DNA of 64,000 nt, taken from the NCBI GenBank assembly GCA_029721435.1, contig CM056583.1:92460575-92524574 (forward strand), written 5' to 3'. Within the stretch, counting starts at the first letter, position 1; each line of letters starts with the position of its first letter. The notes beneath the pieces are model-generated. The model was given only the letters and a program-made list of their open reading frames with translations. It had not been told where the DNA came from and did not search any database. The DNA comes from Gymnothorax reevesii. Taxonomy: Eukaryota; Chordata; Actinopteri; Anguilliformes; Muraenidae. This document shows positions 41,366 through 53,607 of this stretch, piece after piece. The translations under genes were made by a program, and so were the position numbers.

Positions 41366-44300
41366 CAGGTTAGTTGGATCCAAGTTAACTGTACTACAAA
41401 TACTGTATTATTGATATTATTTATTTGAGCAGCAGAACCATGGATAGCAGGAATCTCACTCAGCATGAACTTCAGCGTCATTTTTCACGCAGCAAATGCT
41501 TCAAGACCATGGACAGCATCAACCCCAACACACCACGAAGTTTCTAAACTTAGGAGAGCATTCCTTTCGATCAGCACAAGTCTGCAGAACCATGAGGAGC
41601 ATTGGCTCACCCCTTCAGTGGAGTGAGACCTTGGATCAAGGATGAAGTTTATTTGTATGTTCCCTCTCTCGGGGACTTTCTGTGGTGGCTTGTTGAAATG
41701 ATGACACCCACAGAAATGTTTCACTGCAAAAATTCAAAATGCAGCAATTTCGCTTGGTTCGCTACACTTGCAGCAATTTTGATGAGGCTGTGTCCTCTGG
41801 CTCACTTTATTATGAGTGAAATTACATTGGTTTTATGCTGTTTTTTAATCTCAGGAGATTAATGGCAGAAAGATTATTATTTTCAGGGTTGTTTGCCGGT
41901 TCACCATACCACACAGTGATCACTAGTGCATGTCGCACTGCTATTACTTAGAGTTCAAATCTGTGACCTTTCCGAGATTACAGCACACCCATAACCTCTC
42001 ATCTGTTGCATTTATCTGAACTTTAGGCCACTGTAAGAGAGCACCTTCAGTTAAACATTATCACAGTGATTTATCTCCATTAACCCTGGAGCGCTGAAGC
42101 TCATTTCATGCTCCAACAGAATTCTGAAATCCTTACGGCTCTCTCCGTAATCTCCACAGCAGAGTTTTTTCCCCTGTCTGTTACGGTGGCCTTTGCTTTG
42201 TACCAATCTGTGTTCTGGGCCACCTTCATTGTATCTTAAAAACACCAGAGAGTCCAACTGGGATCCTTGCAGTACTGTTTGAAATTCAGAATCACTGACA
42301 ATGTACATTTTTTTTGAAAGAAATTAACATTCTTATTCGAGAAGATGGCATTAATCAAAAAACACTGCCAAATGTGTTAATTACGCATATCGGTGAAGCC
42401 TCATTTTCAGTCCTACACTCTAGGATCATGATTCCAGACTCCTGCACCTGTTCTCACAGGCAGCCATTTTAACTGCATTTCTTTTATTCTCATTATCCAT
42501 ACTTATGTGACAATTAGCGTTCATTATGCAATTCTTGTTTGGCACAACAGGCCTTCCAAACAACTGCAAACACACTTTTTTCTTCTTGTGACAACTTCTC
42601 TTTTGCAGTAAAATGTGGGCGTGTGCACAGACATGACATCCAAAAGTGATGCACATATTACCGAGAAGCAAAACCTTTTTTCAAACATCATCGGCAAACG
42701 AAAGAAGCACGTTTCACATTTTGCTGCCATTCCAATGAAAACAATCTCATCTCCAGAGAGAGGCCATGTGACCTCAGCACGTGTTCAAGATGATGATAAT
42801 GGTTTGTTGATAATGACTCCTAATTCGGAGTTGTAATGGTGTCCCGTCGTCATCCCATTTCTACTGCATCTGCTCCCCTCATTAAAGCTCATTACCAGCC
42901 CTAGGGGTGCATGCAGCCTGAATTCAGAGAAATAAAGCTTTTGAACAAAGTTTTTGCTTTTCATTGCATAAAAACTGAATTTCTGAGATTAAAGAAATGA
43001 CCTAAAATCAGGCTCATGCCTGTGTCCTCTCAGCTATGCGCGAGGGTACTCCATCAGAATTTCCCATAGGCCTCTGTGAGATCCAGCAAGGTCTGTGGTA
43101 GACTATTTTATAAAGTAAAAGGATATTAAAAATAGCCAATAAAGCAGCTCCACTCGAGCTCTGACCTCGAGAAGCCAAAGTTTCACGATATCCCCTGGGA
43201 CGCCAGACTCTCCTGGTTCTTTCTGTGTGTCCTATGGGAAACAGCAGCGATGAAGCATGGTGGTTTGAGTTTTGTTAAAGTTCGCCCCTTCAGAAATCGA
43301 GATGCCATCGGTTTCATACAAATTGCTGTTCTGAAGGTAAACTCTCTCTCAGAGGCATTGTAAAAGCAAGAATATAATTATATGAACAAGAAATGGGAAG
43401 CAAACTGCAACATGAGCTAATAACAATAGCTGTTGCTGACATACTGCTGTGGATGATCCTTTATCGACACAGATACCAATGTATCAAAACTGCAAGGAGT
43501 TTAATCAAGGTTTGTCCAATTAAATACTCTTTATCACTAATGAGCACAAAATCCCCTCTGAATAGATTTAAAGGCAATGAAAACCCTTTTTCAGCTCTTA
43601 CCGAATAAAAGTACCCTGCCCCTACTATTCAAATATATTCTTGAGTAATTTTTGAAACATTTTTTAACGACTAAATCAGCTTGAGAATATCAGATTCATA
43701 CGTTGTTGGCGGTACGCCATGTTTGTTGGAATCAGGGTAGCTTGCTGTGTCACCTGGACACCGGAACTCTTGTGCCCATAGAGGTCATTAATAAAGTAAA
43801 ACCATTGGCGTAGCAAGAATTTAAAATTTGGTGGGGCACAGGACATCCCTTTAAAATAGTTAGTTAATAGTTATCCTGAATAACATTAGATTCACTCTCA
43901 GAACAATCCACACTATCAGTTGTTGCTAGTTCTCCCTGACAATCATTCATTTGAATGCATCATTTGGTGCTTCTAAATCAGCATCATTCAAAATGTGGTC
44001 GGTGGTCGGATAAGAACGTTCGGCGTTCGGGGATATGATTACTAATGGGTTTTTACTATAATTGGAAAAGGTGTCAATAAAGGAAAATGACTGTGAAATG
44101 GCCAGGACTAATTATTGTTACAAAAGCATGTACTGTGCCCCCAAACACTGGCTGAATCCAATGTTGAGTAACCACTGTCCCAACAAGGCAGGTTTCTCCA
44201 AAGGAAATCAGTGCAAGCTGATGCCCACAGGCTCATCTGAGTTTCCCCTTTAATTGGAGAGATCACCAGCTGCACACAGTCTCATTACCACTGATTTTGT

Positions 44301-45606
44301 TGCTCGGGTTCTCATGGTGATAGGTAACATCAGACCTTGATGATTCGGTGTGAAATTAAGCTCCAGGACAAGTGATAATCATGACTAATTTGTATATGCA
44401 GGCTCTTTCAGCAAACCGTGATGACGTTAGGCACAACATTGGTTTGTTGACGTGGTTCAGCTGAAAGAATTCCGTATCCAACCTCCACTTTTTCGGCTTT
44501 TTGCCAGTACGATTTAAAAAAGTATAAAAATATACATTGGGGGTTTTATTAGTGAGCAGTGGGTTGGAATTAATATTAATATTTAATATCGCAAATGCAT
44601 ATGCTCTGCATGCCCTAGCAACCGGGTGTGTAATCACTAATATGGCTGTCATGGTTATGTAAAATTACTACATAGCAGCACTAGAAATTAAACTCTACAT
44701 TTTCTTGACTGGACATACGCTTGATGTGTTTACACACCCGAATGTTTCTCTGGGTACCCAAACATAAAAGTAAGCCGAAAAAGTATTGATTTCATTCGAT
44801 ATTGGCGAAGGTTAAATTTGGAATTTTTTTCCTTTCGTTTGAATGTGTGAAGCCTCCAAAATACCATTTTGTGTTGCATTATTTTACTTGGTTTAACAGT
44901 GGCTTTTAACAGTTGGCTAAGGTCATCTAACATTTGGTGGTTGATACGGATCAATAGTTTGACATAAGACGATCACCGTTTTTTGTTGGTTGTTGTGATT
45001 AAACTAGTTTCACAGAGTTGAGAGTTTATGCAACCTTTGCCACTGGTATTCAGACAAGTTTCCAGTTTGATAGTTTTAAGTTTCTCAACTAATTTGCAGT
45101 TGTGTGAAAGTTTCACTGTAAATTAGCCTTAAAACGGCTAGTTGTTATTTTTACTTTACGTTTAAGCCAAGTTACACTTGAAAACATTTTACAAACCAAT
45201 TGTCTTGCACCTTACAGTCACCTAAGTCTTCTTATTGTGAGTAGCAGGGCTTTGTTTCTTGTCTAGATTAACAGAAGACCTGTAGTAACAGGACAAACAC
45301 TTGGCAATAATCCAAGTGCTCCATTTTCCAGTGCTGCCTGAGATAGACTGACAGTTCCCCTCTGTGTGCAGTGCCAAAACATGCACATGACTGACGTGTC
45401 CTTGTTTACAGCGGTTCTGCTCTAAACTCGTGGAAACATGGGCCGGTGTGCAACAAAGAACCAAGGTTTGGAGCATCTTGAACTGAAATAGTTCCAAACC
45501 AGAACCAGTGTCAGCAATGGTCCATGTGGGCCCGAGTCCAGACATGATGACATGGGGCCCCCTGACTGTAAACAGCAGCAAGATTAAACCATAGACTGTC
45601 CTTGGA
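41366..45606. other. Long stretch without recognised genes
   Basis: Only short frames. A patch at 43805-43850 (GGCGTAGCAAGAATTTAAAATTTGGTGGGGC) resembles a fragment of a dispersed element; a related phrase in reverse sense lies near 47740-47835. Everything else looks like decayed or unique intergenic DNA. Confidence 0.4.
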
Positions 45607-45922
45607 TTAAAGCTATGCTGCGTAACTTCTTTTGCCCCCTGGAGGAATTCAGTGTTATGACAACAATACAGCAGGCACTTCCAAATGACATATGCCCAGG
45701 TGTATCCACAAGTGGCAGGCTATTGCGTGACATACTGCCCATTTGTTATAATGGTAAAATGCAGGATTATGGTAAAACGCTACACCAAACTTTTTTTTTT
45801 TTTTTTTGAAGCCCGCCCCCAAATTCTTTGGGGGACAACTTTGTTTTTATTTTCAGATGAGAAAATGCAAATTAAACAGCAGAATGAGATTTGAAAAAAA
45901 AAAAGAACAAAATATATAGATA

Positions 45923-46830
45923 CACTCAAGAAAAATATAAACGCAACACTTTTGTTTTTGCTCCCATTTCTCATGAGATGGACTCAAAGATCTAAAATTC
46001 ATTCCAGATACACAATATTACCATTTCTCTCAAACATTGTTCACAAATCTGTCTAAATGTGTGATAGTGAGCACTTTTGCTTTGCTGAGACAATCCATCC
46101 CACCTCACAGGTGTGCCACATCAAGATGCTCATCAGACACCATGATTAGTACACAGGTGTACCTTATACTGCCCACAATAAAAGGCCACTCTGAAATGTG
46201 CAATTTTTGCTTTATTGGGGGTCTGGGGACTCAGAACCAGTCAGTATCTGGTGTAACCACCACTTGCCCCATGCAGTGCAACACATCTTCTTCGCATAGA
46301 GTTTATCAGATTGTCAATTGAGGCCTGTGGAATGTTGGTCCACTCCTCTTCAATGGCTGTGCGAAGTTGCTGGATATTAGTGGGAACTGGTACGCGCTGT
46401 CGTATACGCCGGTCAAGCACATCCGAAACATGCTCAATGGGTGACATGTCCGGTGAGTATGCTGGCCATGCAAGAACTGGGACATTTTCAGCTTCCAAGA
46501 ATTGTGTACAGATCATTGCAACATGGGGCCGTGCATTATCTTGCTGAAACATGAGGTGATGTTCATGGATGTATGGCACAACAATGGGCCTCAGGATCTC
46601 ATCACGGTATCTCTGTGCATTCAACATGCCATCAATAAAATGCACCTGTGTTCTTCGTCCATAACAGATGCCTGCCCATACCATAACCCCACCACCACCA
46701 TGGGCCACTCGATCCACGACATTGACATCAGCAAAGCGCTCACCCACACAACGCCACACACGCTGTCTGCCATCTGCCCTGAACAATGTAAACCGAGATT
46801 CATCCGTGAAGATGACATTCATATTTTTAT
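45923..46830 (-). mobile_element. Tc1/mariner fragment, family K, inserted in the TTAA element
   Basis: The left end is TA then CACTCAAGAAAAATATAAACGCAACAC, the terminal repeat. The right end stops at the start of the visible transposase; its 5' terminal repeat and about 100 N-terminal codons are absent. Confidence 0.8.
46241..46822 (-). pseudogene. Tc1/mariner transposase catalytic domain, N-terminus lost (family K)
   Basis: The open part starts MNVIFTDESRFTLFRADG, so it begins right at the first catalytic Asp (TDES). The second Asp is in LMFQQDNARPHVAM and the Glu is in YSPDMSPIEHVSDVLDRRI, giving a D..D34E arrangement. The usual Trp after SPIEH(V/W) is Ser. The frame ends HGASGGYTRY at 46241, the family ending, so the C-terminus is complete. 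Both DNA-binding helix-turn-helix units are missing, which removes end recognition. The DNA upstream (46823-46860) shows no continuation in any phase. The catalytic core is otherwise free of stops, which suggests a fairly recent loss. The neighbour at 24550-26052 is a related but different family. Confidence 0.85.
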
Positions 46831-47404
46831 TACATTCATAGCACCATTTCCAATAGAATACTACAGTACTAGGTCCAGTAGATATAACGGCAACACACCC
46901 TACTCATAATGTCTTATGAACCAAGTCACTTACTTATCCAACAGCAGCAAGGCAACATCCATCTCTGTCCTCAGCCCAATGTCTTCCTTCAGAGCTCTCC
47001 ACTGAGGAAAAGCAACACGTAATCGCGTTTGTCTTCTCTGTTGGTCACTCTAATAGTCCTTCAGCCAAATGACCAGGCTTATTCTTTGTGGCAGGATCCA
47101 CTTCTGAACCGTGTCTCGACCACCTCTTTGGCTTCTCCACCATATTGCTTTCTCTTTCGAGCAGCGCTCTGCCTCTCCGCCCTTCCCCCCCCCTTCTTGT
47201 TGTGAGATAAAACACGTCATTTCCTGTGTGCCAGTGCGGGAACGTCACCGGTCGACACGCAATAAAAAACGACAAATACTGAAAAATACAGCGAGATGTT
47301 AGAGAAGCTGATCGGCTTGATCAGCATTGTGTCGTCTCCTTTTGTAGTGGCTTGGATAAAACGGACATTTGCGGACATGTACAAGTAACGCACTATAGCT
47401 TTAA

Positions 47405-48629
47405 ATGATCGGACCGTGACATCGTCACATGGGTGTTCTATGGAATGTTGGACATTACCCAGAAACACTTGCTGTCTCAATGACGATATCAATAGCAGAA
47501 AAAAATTATTTTTTATTGAGCATTTATTAAGCATTTTCCAAAAAGAGATCTAAATTATTTCATGTTCAACTAAAATGATGAATAATGTACTATGATAACA
47601 TCAACTTGCCAGCACCGTGATTGAGAAATGAATGCAGCTGCAGTGGTGTAATGCTGCAGTAACACAACCTTGTTTGCTATTAATTGGAGGCTTTGGATAG
47701 TATGAGTATTTTAACTTTGAAAAACACCTATACTGACATTGGCCGGGGCCCGACTTTGTCTCGGGGCCCCTCCCCGCCGCTGGGCCCTCGTGCTGTTGCA
47801 CTTGCTGCACCTCTTATTGTTACGCCACTTATTGTCAGTCAAAATGCACTACATGGGTTTTCAGCTGCACAGGTGCAAAACTGCTCATTTTAGGTCCACA
47901 GATTATTTCCAGGGCTTAAGTTTGTGAAGCATAATATAACTTATGAAGGCCCATAATAAAATCATTCATACCTGCGTTTCTTCTGGAAACTCTGAGACCT
48001 GCATCTGTATGATTATCCTTCATTCACCACAGGTAACAAAGGGAAGAGCTGATGTATTTTCTTCCAAATATTTGGACACGCAGCAGGTCAGGATAAAATC
48101 CCACTGCACAAAAAATATACCTCACAAGCTGCACTAGTAGCTCCTCTTTAATTCTGTTTGTAAAACTGGGGGGAAATGGATTCCATCACCCTGCTTTCTG
48201 CTTATTTGCAATCAGCTGGGTTTTCACAGGAAAAATCAGATAATGACCATCAACCTTCTCTCTGCTCCCTTAAACCAGCAGTGCAGCAGTGACCTCAGTA
48301 CCTGCATGGGCACAACCCCCTCACTGAGATTCACTCATGAGATTCATCAAAATAAATGGCCCCAGGATTGATTTGTCAGGAGCAAATCCATTTAGCAATA
48401 AGGTTTAATATGGCAGGATATGGCTTATCATAAAGAAGCCTCACTGAGTGTAAACAAGCAGCACAGAATCTTTTACGGGCTTTAATTGGTAGATCGAGCC
48501 GCTCAGTGTGAATTATTAGAGAGGGGAGCAGGAGGGGTGTTTAGTCTCACGTTAGATATTACAAGGGAATCACTATTTATTATATTCTCACTGCTTATTA
48601 GTGTTTAATAAATGATAAACACTAATAAT
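47405..48629. other. No gene; dispersed-repeat scrap and a hairpin
   Basis: 47745-47835 (CCGGGGCCCGACTTTGTC ... GTTACGCCACTTATTG) is a fragment of a GC-rich dispersed repeat. At 48596-48607 and 48616-48627 TATTAGTGTTTA and TAAACACTAATA form a perfect 12-bp inverted repeat with an 8-base loop, immediately before the solo LTR. Confidence 0.55.
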
Positions 48630-49650
48630 TGATACAAGATCAGGTAGACACCAGGAGCGAGGTGAAGGGGAATAAGGAATTTATTAAAACAAAAGCAAAA
48701 CAGGCACGAGGGCCAACAAAAAACTTGGCCCAAAGGGTTGCAAAAGACAAACTAAGGTGAGCTACACAGAGCTGAGAACTAAGGATCAGAAAACGACAGA
48801 AAACAAAAGCCACTGGAAACTCCAGGGAGATAAGCAAAAACAGAAATGAATAACAAGGCTGGGGCTATCTACAAAATGACTATAAAAACGAGATCTTGGA
48901 ACATATACTAGCAAACAAGGGCTTGGGAACATGAGCGAGAACTTGACTATGAAACGAGACTTGAGACACTGTCTGCCAGCCAACTTCCACCGCATCCAGA
49001 TAAAGGCTAGAAATCAAGACATGAGGGGCAACACCTGGAGAAAGAGAAACAAGAGGCAGGGCAAGATCATGACATGGACAGAGATTGGTGGACAAGACTT
49101 GCTCATTAAGAGAATGAGCGGCTCAGTTTAAGTACCAATTAAGTATGCAGTTTGAAAGCAGCATGAATGTTTAGAACAGAAAAGCACAGGAAGACTTGAA
49201 ATAGTAAAGCAGGAATCATGACAATAAACTCCCTGTCTAAATTAGTAATATTAGTAATGTGCCTGTCTAAGAATTACACCACCCAGTGAGTGTTAGTAAA
49301 TGTTAGTAACTTAAAAACAGTTAATTGTCAATTAAGCTTAGAGAGCCCCGAATCAGCACAGCACAGAAGGAAGGGGAAATACCAAAGCCAACCAGAGCTC
49401 TGAAATGTGCAACAACGAAGGCACGGGGCGGAACGCAGACAAGCGGTGGAGTGGCTGGGCAGACCTGGCAAAAACAAAAACATGGAAAAGTAAAAACATG
49501 GACAATGAATGTGAAACATGAAATGCAAAAACCTGATACAAGAAACTGTTAAAACTGTGGCATGAACTATGAAACTATGGAACTTGGAATCTTGAACAAG
49601 AAACTGTTAAAACCATAAATGCTGTCCTGGCCAAAGGCCAGAACACAACA
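48630..49650 (-). repeat. Solo LTR E3, about 1.02 kb, target duplication ATAAT
   Basis: The plus strand reads TGATACAAGATCAGG to AGAACACAACA, and ATAAT flanks it at 48625-48629 and 49651-49655. In minus orientation a TACTTAAA core lies near 49133 and AATAAA near 48678. It shares layout and phrases with the LTR at 53608 (a TAGTAA-rich U3, then a pyrimidine-rich leader). No internal retroelement genes adjoin it, so it arose by recombination between LTRs. Confidence 0.75.
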
Positions 49651-50489
49651 ATAATCCTATAACTGCCAGATCTCTTGAAAAATTGGCAAGCTTTTTTCAT
49701 GCCCTGAAAATGGTGCCGAATCAACCTGTGCAAATGCCGCATATGACAATGTTGTATCCCGAGCAAGACCACGATAAGCACATTGCATTAAGCACACCGG
49801 CAGTGTTTCTTCTTGATCTCGAGTAAAATATATTATTGTAGTTGATCGATCACAGTATGTGTGAATACAATTAACACAATTATTGCAGTTGCCAAATAAC
49901 CAGTAAATTAACAGCTCTACTTTTTACTATGGTAACAAATGCTTTTAAGAACATAGTTTGTTGATGTTTATTTCTTGTATAGGCCAACAATTTGGAATTA
50001 TGAAGCTGAAAAGTATTAACTAGAAGATTTCAAAGCAGAACATAATATTGATTGGGATCTTATATTGATAAAAGTGGAAGAGGCCAGAACTTCCCAAACA
50101 GGAAAGTTGCCTCCTGTAATGTCTAGCATTGGCCAGTAGGGAGAATCTTTAACCCTCGTCCAACCAACAGATTTTTTCCTGTTGCACAAAAACATTAACA
50201 GATATGACCTAAAGCTTCTAGGTAATTGTTTACACATTTTTTGCGCTCATTTTCAAGAAACAATGTTGAAGGTACCTCACCCCCGGGCGTACGGTAGGGC
50301 GTCAAAGGCGAAGGGTGGGGTGGGGGGTGGCTGGCATCAGCAGCAATTTTTGCCTGTTTTAGATACAAAATATGCTCACAAATTAGTTGCAAATACTATG
50401 CTATTATTATGTTTCAAGTTACAAACAATGTATAGTTTAGTCCACAAACTAAAAGGGTTTTTCTCTACGTTTTGGTCAACTTAGTGACG
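49651..50489. other. No gene recognised
   Basis: A G-rich patch near 50305-50330 (GGGTGGGGTGGGGGGTGG) is the only notable feature. The short frames show no domain. Confidence 0.4.
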
Positions 50490-51200
50490 CTAATTAGTGA
50501 CGTCATTGTAATGTACATTTATCAAATTACTGTTACTCCTTGGTATGTAACAATATGTATGATACTAATATTGTTTACAGTAGCACTAATGTAGTACATG
50601 TGGAACAATGGAGAGTTGCTTACCTTCACCTAAAATTGAGGGGGGAAATATGAAAGAACATGGATTTTTGCATTTTTTTCAGACATGACATCTATAATGA
50701 TGTCATTGTGACATCACAGTGCTGAAGTTTTTGATGTTTGATTCTTGTTTTGAAGAAAACATGTTCTAGATACATTACTGATATTATAAGCCTTGTTCTT
50801 TCATAGGGAAAAACAAAGTAAGAAAAATGTGAAATATGTTCAGAAAACTATTGGTTTTCCTTTTGTGTGTGTTTTTCCCAAAATGAGTTTCCCACAATGC
50901 ATTTATGACATCATATTAATGTCAAGTTTATGTTACTCATGAGATTAAAATATTTATAATAATACTAAAATATTGATTGTAGAATCAGCAGTTCTAGAGG
51001 TTCCAGAAAGTTACTCATTTTCAGCAAAAACTAATAAAAATATAAAAAAATGGATTTTTGTCAGTTTGATGTTTTTTCCTGCTATGGTGTTAGTTATGAC
51101 ATCACTATGATGTCATAATGTTGAAATGTGTTTCATTTGTACTTGATTTGAAGAGAGGACATCTGTAGCTGTACACGGATACCAAACAAGATGATGTTTA
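50490..51200. repeat. Degenerate tandem duplication with TGACGTCA-like palindromes
   Basis: A segment containing ATGGATTTTTG and GATGTCATTGTGACATCAC (50660-50830) recurs in changed form with ATGGATTTTTG and GACATCACTATGATGTCAT (51045-51190), about 385 bases on. CRE-like motifs include TGACGTCAT at 50499 and GATGTCAT, GACATCA and ATGACATCAT further on. Confidence 0.6.
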
Positions 51201-51684
51201 TCACTTAATTCCCCCCCGGGGTTGTAGTAGAACAACCCTTGGTTGGACATCACTCATGTTATGTCATGTTAACCAAAGTATCTCCCCCTCTCACCTCCAC
51301 ATGCAAACATGCGCTAAAATTAATCCACCACCTAACCCCCCCACGTCCATCCGCGAGCAATTATGCTCTTCTATCTGAGCCCCCCTGCAGCACTCCAGCT
51401 CGTCTCTGCAGACTAAACTCAAGTTAGAATACGACTTGAATAATTTTCCATACAGATGCATCTCTCATTGCAATTACTGTGTAGCACTCGGAATGAGTGG
51501 AGTATGACTTAGTGAATCCGAGCGAAACTTATCGACTGTCAGGATATCCAAGGCTTCCTCACCTCGTACGCCATTACTCACACACCAGCGTTTTCTGCAA
51601 TTACAAAGACTCCAATCTCGCCCTTATCCTGGGCCATACTGCTCTTATTCTACAGAGGAAATATAACATAAGAACAGTGACTCT
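51201..51684. other. No gene recognised
   Basis: A C-run and short frames (51239-51427, 51497-51694) with no known domain. The end carries ACTCT, the target of element D. Confidence 0.45.
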
Positions 51685-51875
51685 TGTTATATGAATGAGG
51701 CTGGACAACTGAGTTCTGCCTTTAGCATGACTCCTACTGACATGACTGGTTGGCATAACATAGGAAACAGCCACATGTAACCTCAGTATTTTAAGAGCAT
51801 CCTTGTGCCGCCCCCCTGTATCACAGACTCCCTGACTATGGGTGCCTTAAGGACACAGCAGCCTTTTACATTACA
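51685..51875 (-). repeat. 3' LTR of element D
   Basis: It matches 55667-55852 closely (GGCTGGACAACTGAGTTCTGCC, AACAGCCACATGTAACCTCAGT, GGTGCCTTAAGGACACAGCAGCC). 191 bp. It ends TTACATTACA. Confidence 0.9.
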
Positions 51876-52269
51876 TCCCCCTCTTTGACTTTTTTTTGAG
51901 GGTTTGCTTATTATGAAATTCTCAGGAACAGTATAAACATGTTTTATTTCACAACAAATGATTTATTAAAACATTATAGACACTGTATATGTCGCAAACT
52001 GTTAAAGGTATACAGCCTTCACATAGATGACCCTGTAACTCCACTCATAACATCTGAACAGAGTAACAAGACACTTTCCATGTCATATGAACATATTCCA
52101 CCTACTCTTTCTATCGAACAGGTACTCTTACTTGCCTACCAGATCTGGTTTGATATGAATGTGTAACAGATTGTTTATCAGGTGTCTCTTGTTGTTCTGT
52201 AACACCTGTGTTCTCAGTCACATGTTTGTCTTTTGTGTCACAGTCTTTCAGTCCTGATTCTGTGTTCTG

Positions 52270-52870
52270 ATAACTGTCCTGTTCACTCCGATTTCCTCAG
52301 ATATTCTCTGGTTCTCTGATACAGTCTCCCATCTGGTGTGCAAACCGCAAAAGATCTTAGTTGTCCATGTTTATGCAAGACTGCAGCCGGCTGCCATGTC
52401 TCTCCTCGTTGCATCCTGATGTTTTCTGACGCTTGTAGGTCAGACAGACTCTTTTTTGCCTGTCGAAATAGAGTTTTTGTTTCTCCTGCTTTTCTTGCGA
52501 CTGTCTTCGTACCTGATCAGTTCCTCCTGGAGTCAGCAGTGAGGTGGAGGCTGGGAGTTTTCCTTCAAGCCGCTGTCCCCTCAGCACCAGACCTGGTTAT
52601 AATCCTGTCCCTTCCAGCGGTGTGTTGCGATACTCCAGCAGTGAGATGGCAGGATCACCATTTATGGCCTCTGATTTCTTAAGCAGATTTTTGATTGTCT
52701 GTACGAATCTTCCTGCTTGGCCATTCGACTGGGCGTGACCTGGACAGGATGTTGAGTGTCTGAATTCCCAGCTCTCTGAAAAGTCTTTAAACTCGGCACT
52801 GATATACTGTGGCCCATTATCTGAGATAACTGCATCAGGTATGCCATGCCGAACAAACATAGATTTCATT
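52270..52870 (-). pseudogene. Element D integrase core end and C-terminal region
   Basis: The frame 52869-52597 has RHGIPDAVISDNGPQY, with a catalytic Asp, and HAQSNGQAGRFVQTIKN. The Glu of the usual NGxAER motif is Gly here (GQAGRFVQ), so the catalytic triad is lost. After EYRNTPLEGTGL the frame changes, and 52587-52357 carries KLPASTSLL, then GTDQVRRQSQEKQEKQKLYF. This is the region after the core in K02A2.6-like Gypsy integrases. The terminal GRLYQRTREYLRKSE is still readable near 52280-52340. The N-terminal side is at 53386-53607, beyond the solo LTR of the B family. Confidence 0.85.
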
Positions 52871-53381
52871 TGTTATGGCCCCAATTTGTTATTACAATTT
52901 ACAACACAACAGCTACAGCAACAGCAAGGGATGACAGAAACAGTTTTAAAAACTTGAACACATTTAATGAAAAAAACAAAGACTAAACTACTATCTACAC
53001 TTAAGACCAAGATTGAACACAACCAAAACAGAAATATTTACCGTCCCTTTTTGTTGGGGTGGCTTGGTGATGTCCTGGGTAAGGAAAAAAAAATGCTCAA
53101 ACACAGGCAAAAATCCACAAAAGAAGCTTCACAGGTCTTGAACAGAAATGACAGGTCTGGTCACATGCATCCTTCTCCTTGCAATTTCTCCTACTACTTT
53201 ACTGTCTCAATTCTTTTCCTTATATACTCTTTTGCAGACCCCACCCACATTTAGACCTCTTTTTTTTTATTTTCGGGGACTTGCCCCAGACATGCGCAGG
53301 ACATGTCTAAACATAACTCCAGTCTGGGCTTAACAAAAAAAAGGTAAATACTGCCATCTAGTGGCTTCTATTCACATCACA
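52871..53381 (-). repeat. Solo LTR of the element B family in element D
   Basis: TGTTATGGCCCCAATTTG to TTCACATCACA, 511 bp, matches 11170-11661 along its length, including the U5 part that B's own 5' LTR lacks. CATT flanks it at 52867-52870 and 53382-53385, the same 4-base duplication length as for element B. Confidence 0.92.
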
Positions 53382-53385
53382 CATT

Positions 53386-53607
53386 GCTACTATGACACTA
53401 TTACTGGTAGCATCCTTCACCTTCGTTATTTCTGGGAACTTCGAGAAATAATCCACATACAGTAGAATATCAGATCCTCAGTAGTGAAAGAGGTCCCGTG
53501 GTCTGTCTGGTTCAGGGTGCGAGAGTAAAGGCTGTCGGATTGCTGTTCCTGTTCTCCTTACAAATAACACACTGAGATACCATCTCCTCAATATGAGAAG
53601 ACATATT
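53386..53607 (-). pseudogene. Element D integrase zinc end and core start
   Basis: On the minus strand from 53607 the sequence reads MSSHIEEMVSQCVICKENR, the second half of the integrase zinc finger (CxxC). A TGA follows shortly after (FTLAP then stop). The core start, YVDYFSKFPEITKVKD with the first catalytic Asp, is found in another phase near 53450. It then leads into the frame that goes on at 52870 after the solo LTR. The first half of the zinc region is at 54708-54800, on the other side of the E1 solo LTR. So one integrase gene is split into three pieces by two LTR insertions. Confidence 0.8.

Larger units (their letters stand above)
45607..47404. mobile_element. TTAA-flanked element with inverted ends, carrying a Tc1 fragment
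   Basis: The left reads TTAA then AGCTATGCTGCGTAACTT; the right reads AAGTAACGCACTATAGCT then TTAA. The inverted ends agree over about 18 bases with one or two differences. TTAA targets suggest piggyBac-like behaviour, but the ends lack the usual CCY start, so the superfamily is open. No transposase of its own was found in 45625-45915 or 46850-47380. Confidence 0.65.

Noticed and set aside
43805..47835. One large element bounded by the GGCGTAGC-type patch at 43805 and the reverse GTTACGCC patch at 47830
   Set aside because: The similarity between the two patches is too short and the inner flanks do not match; treated as separate scraps.
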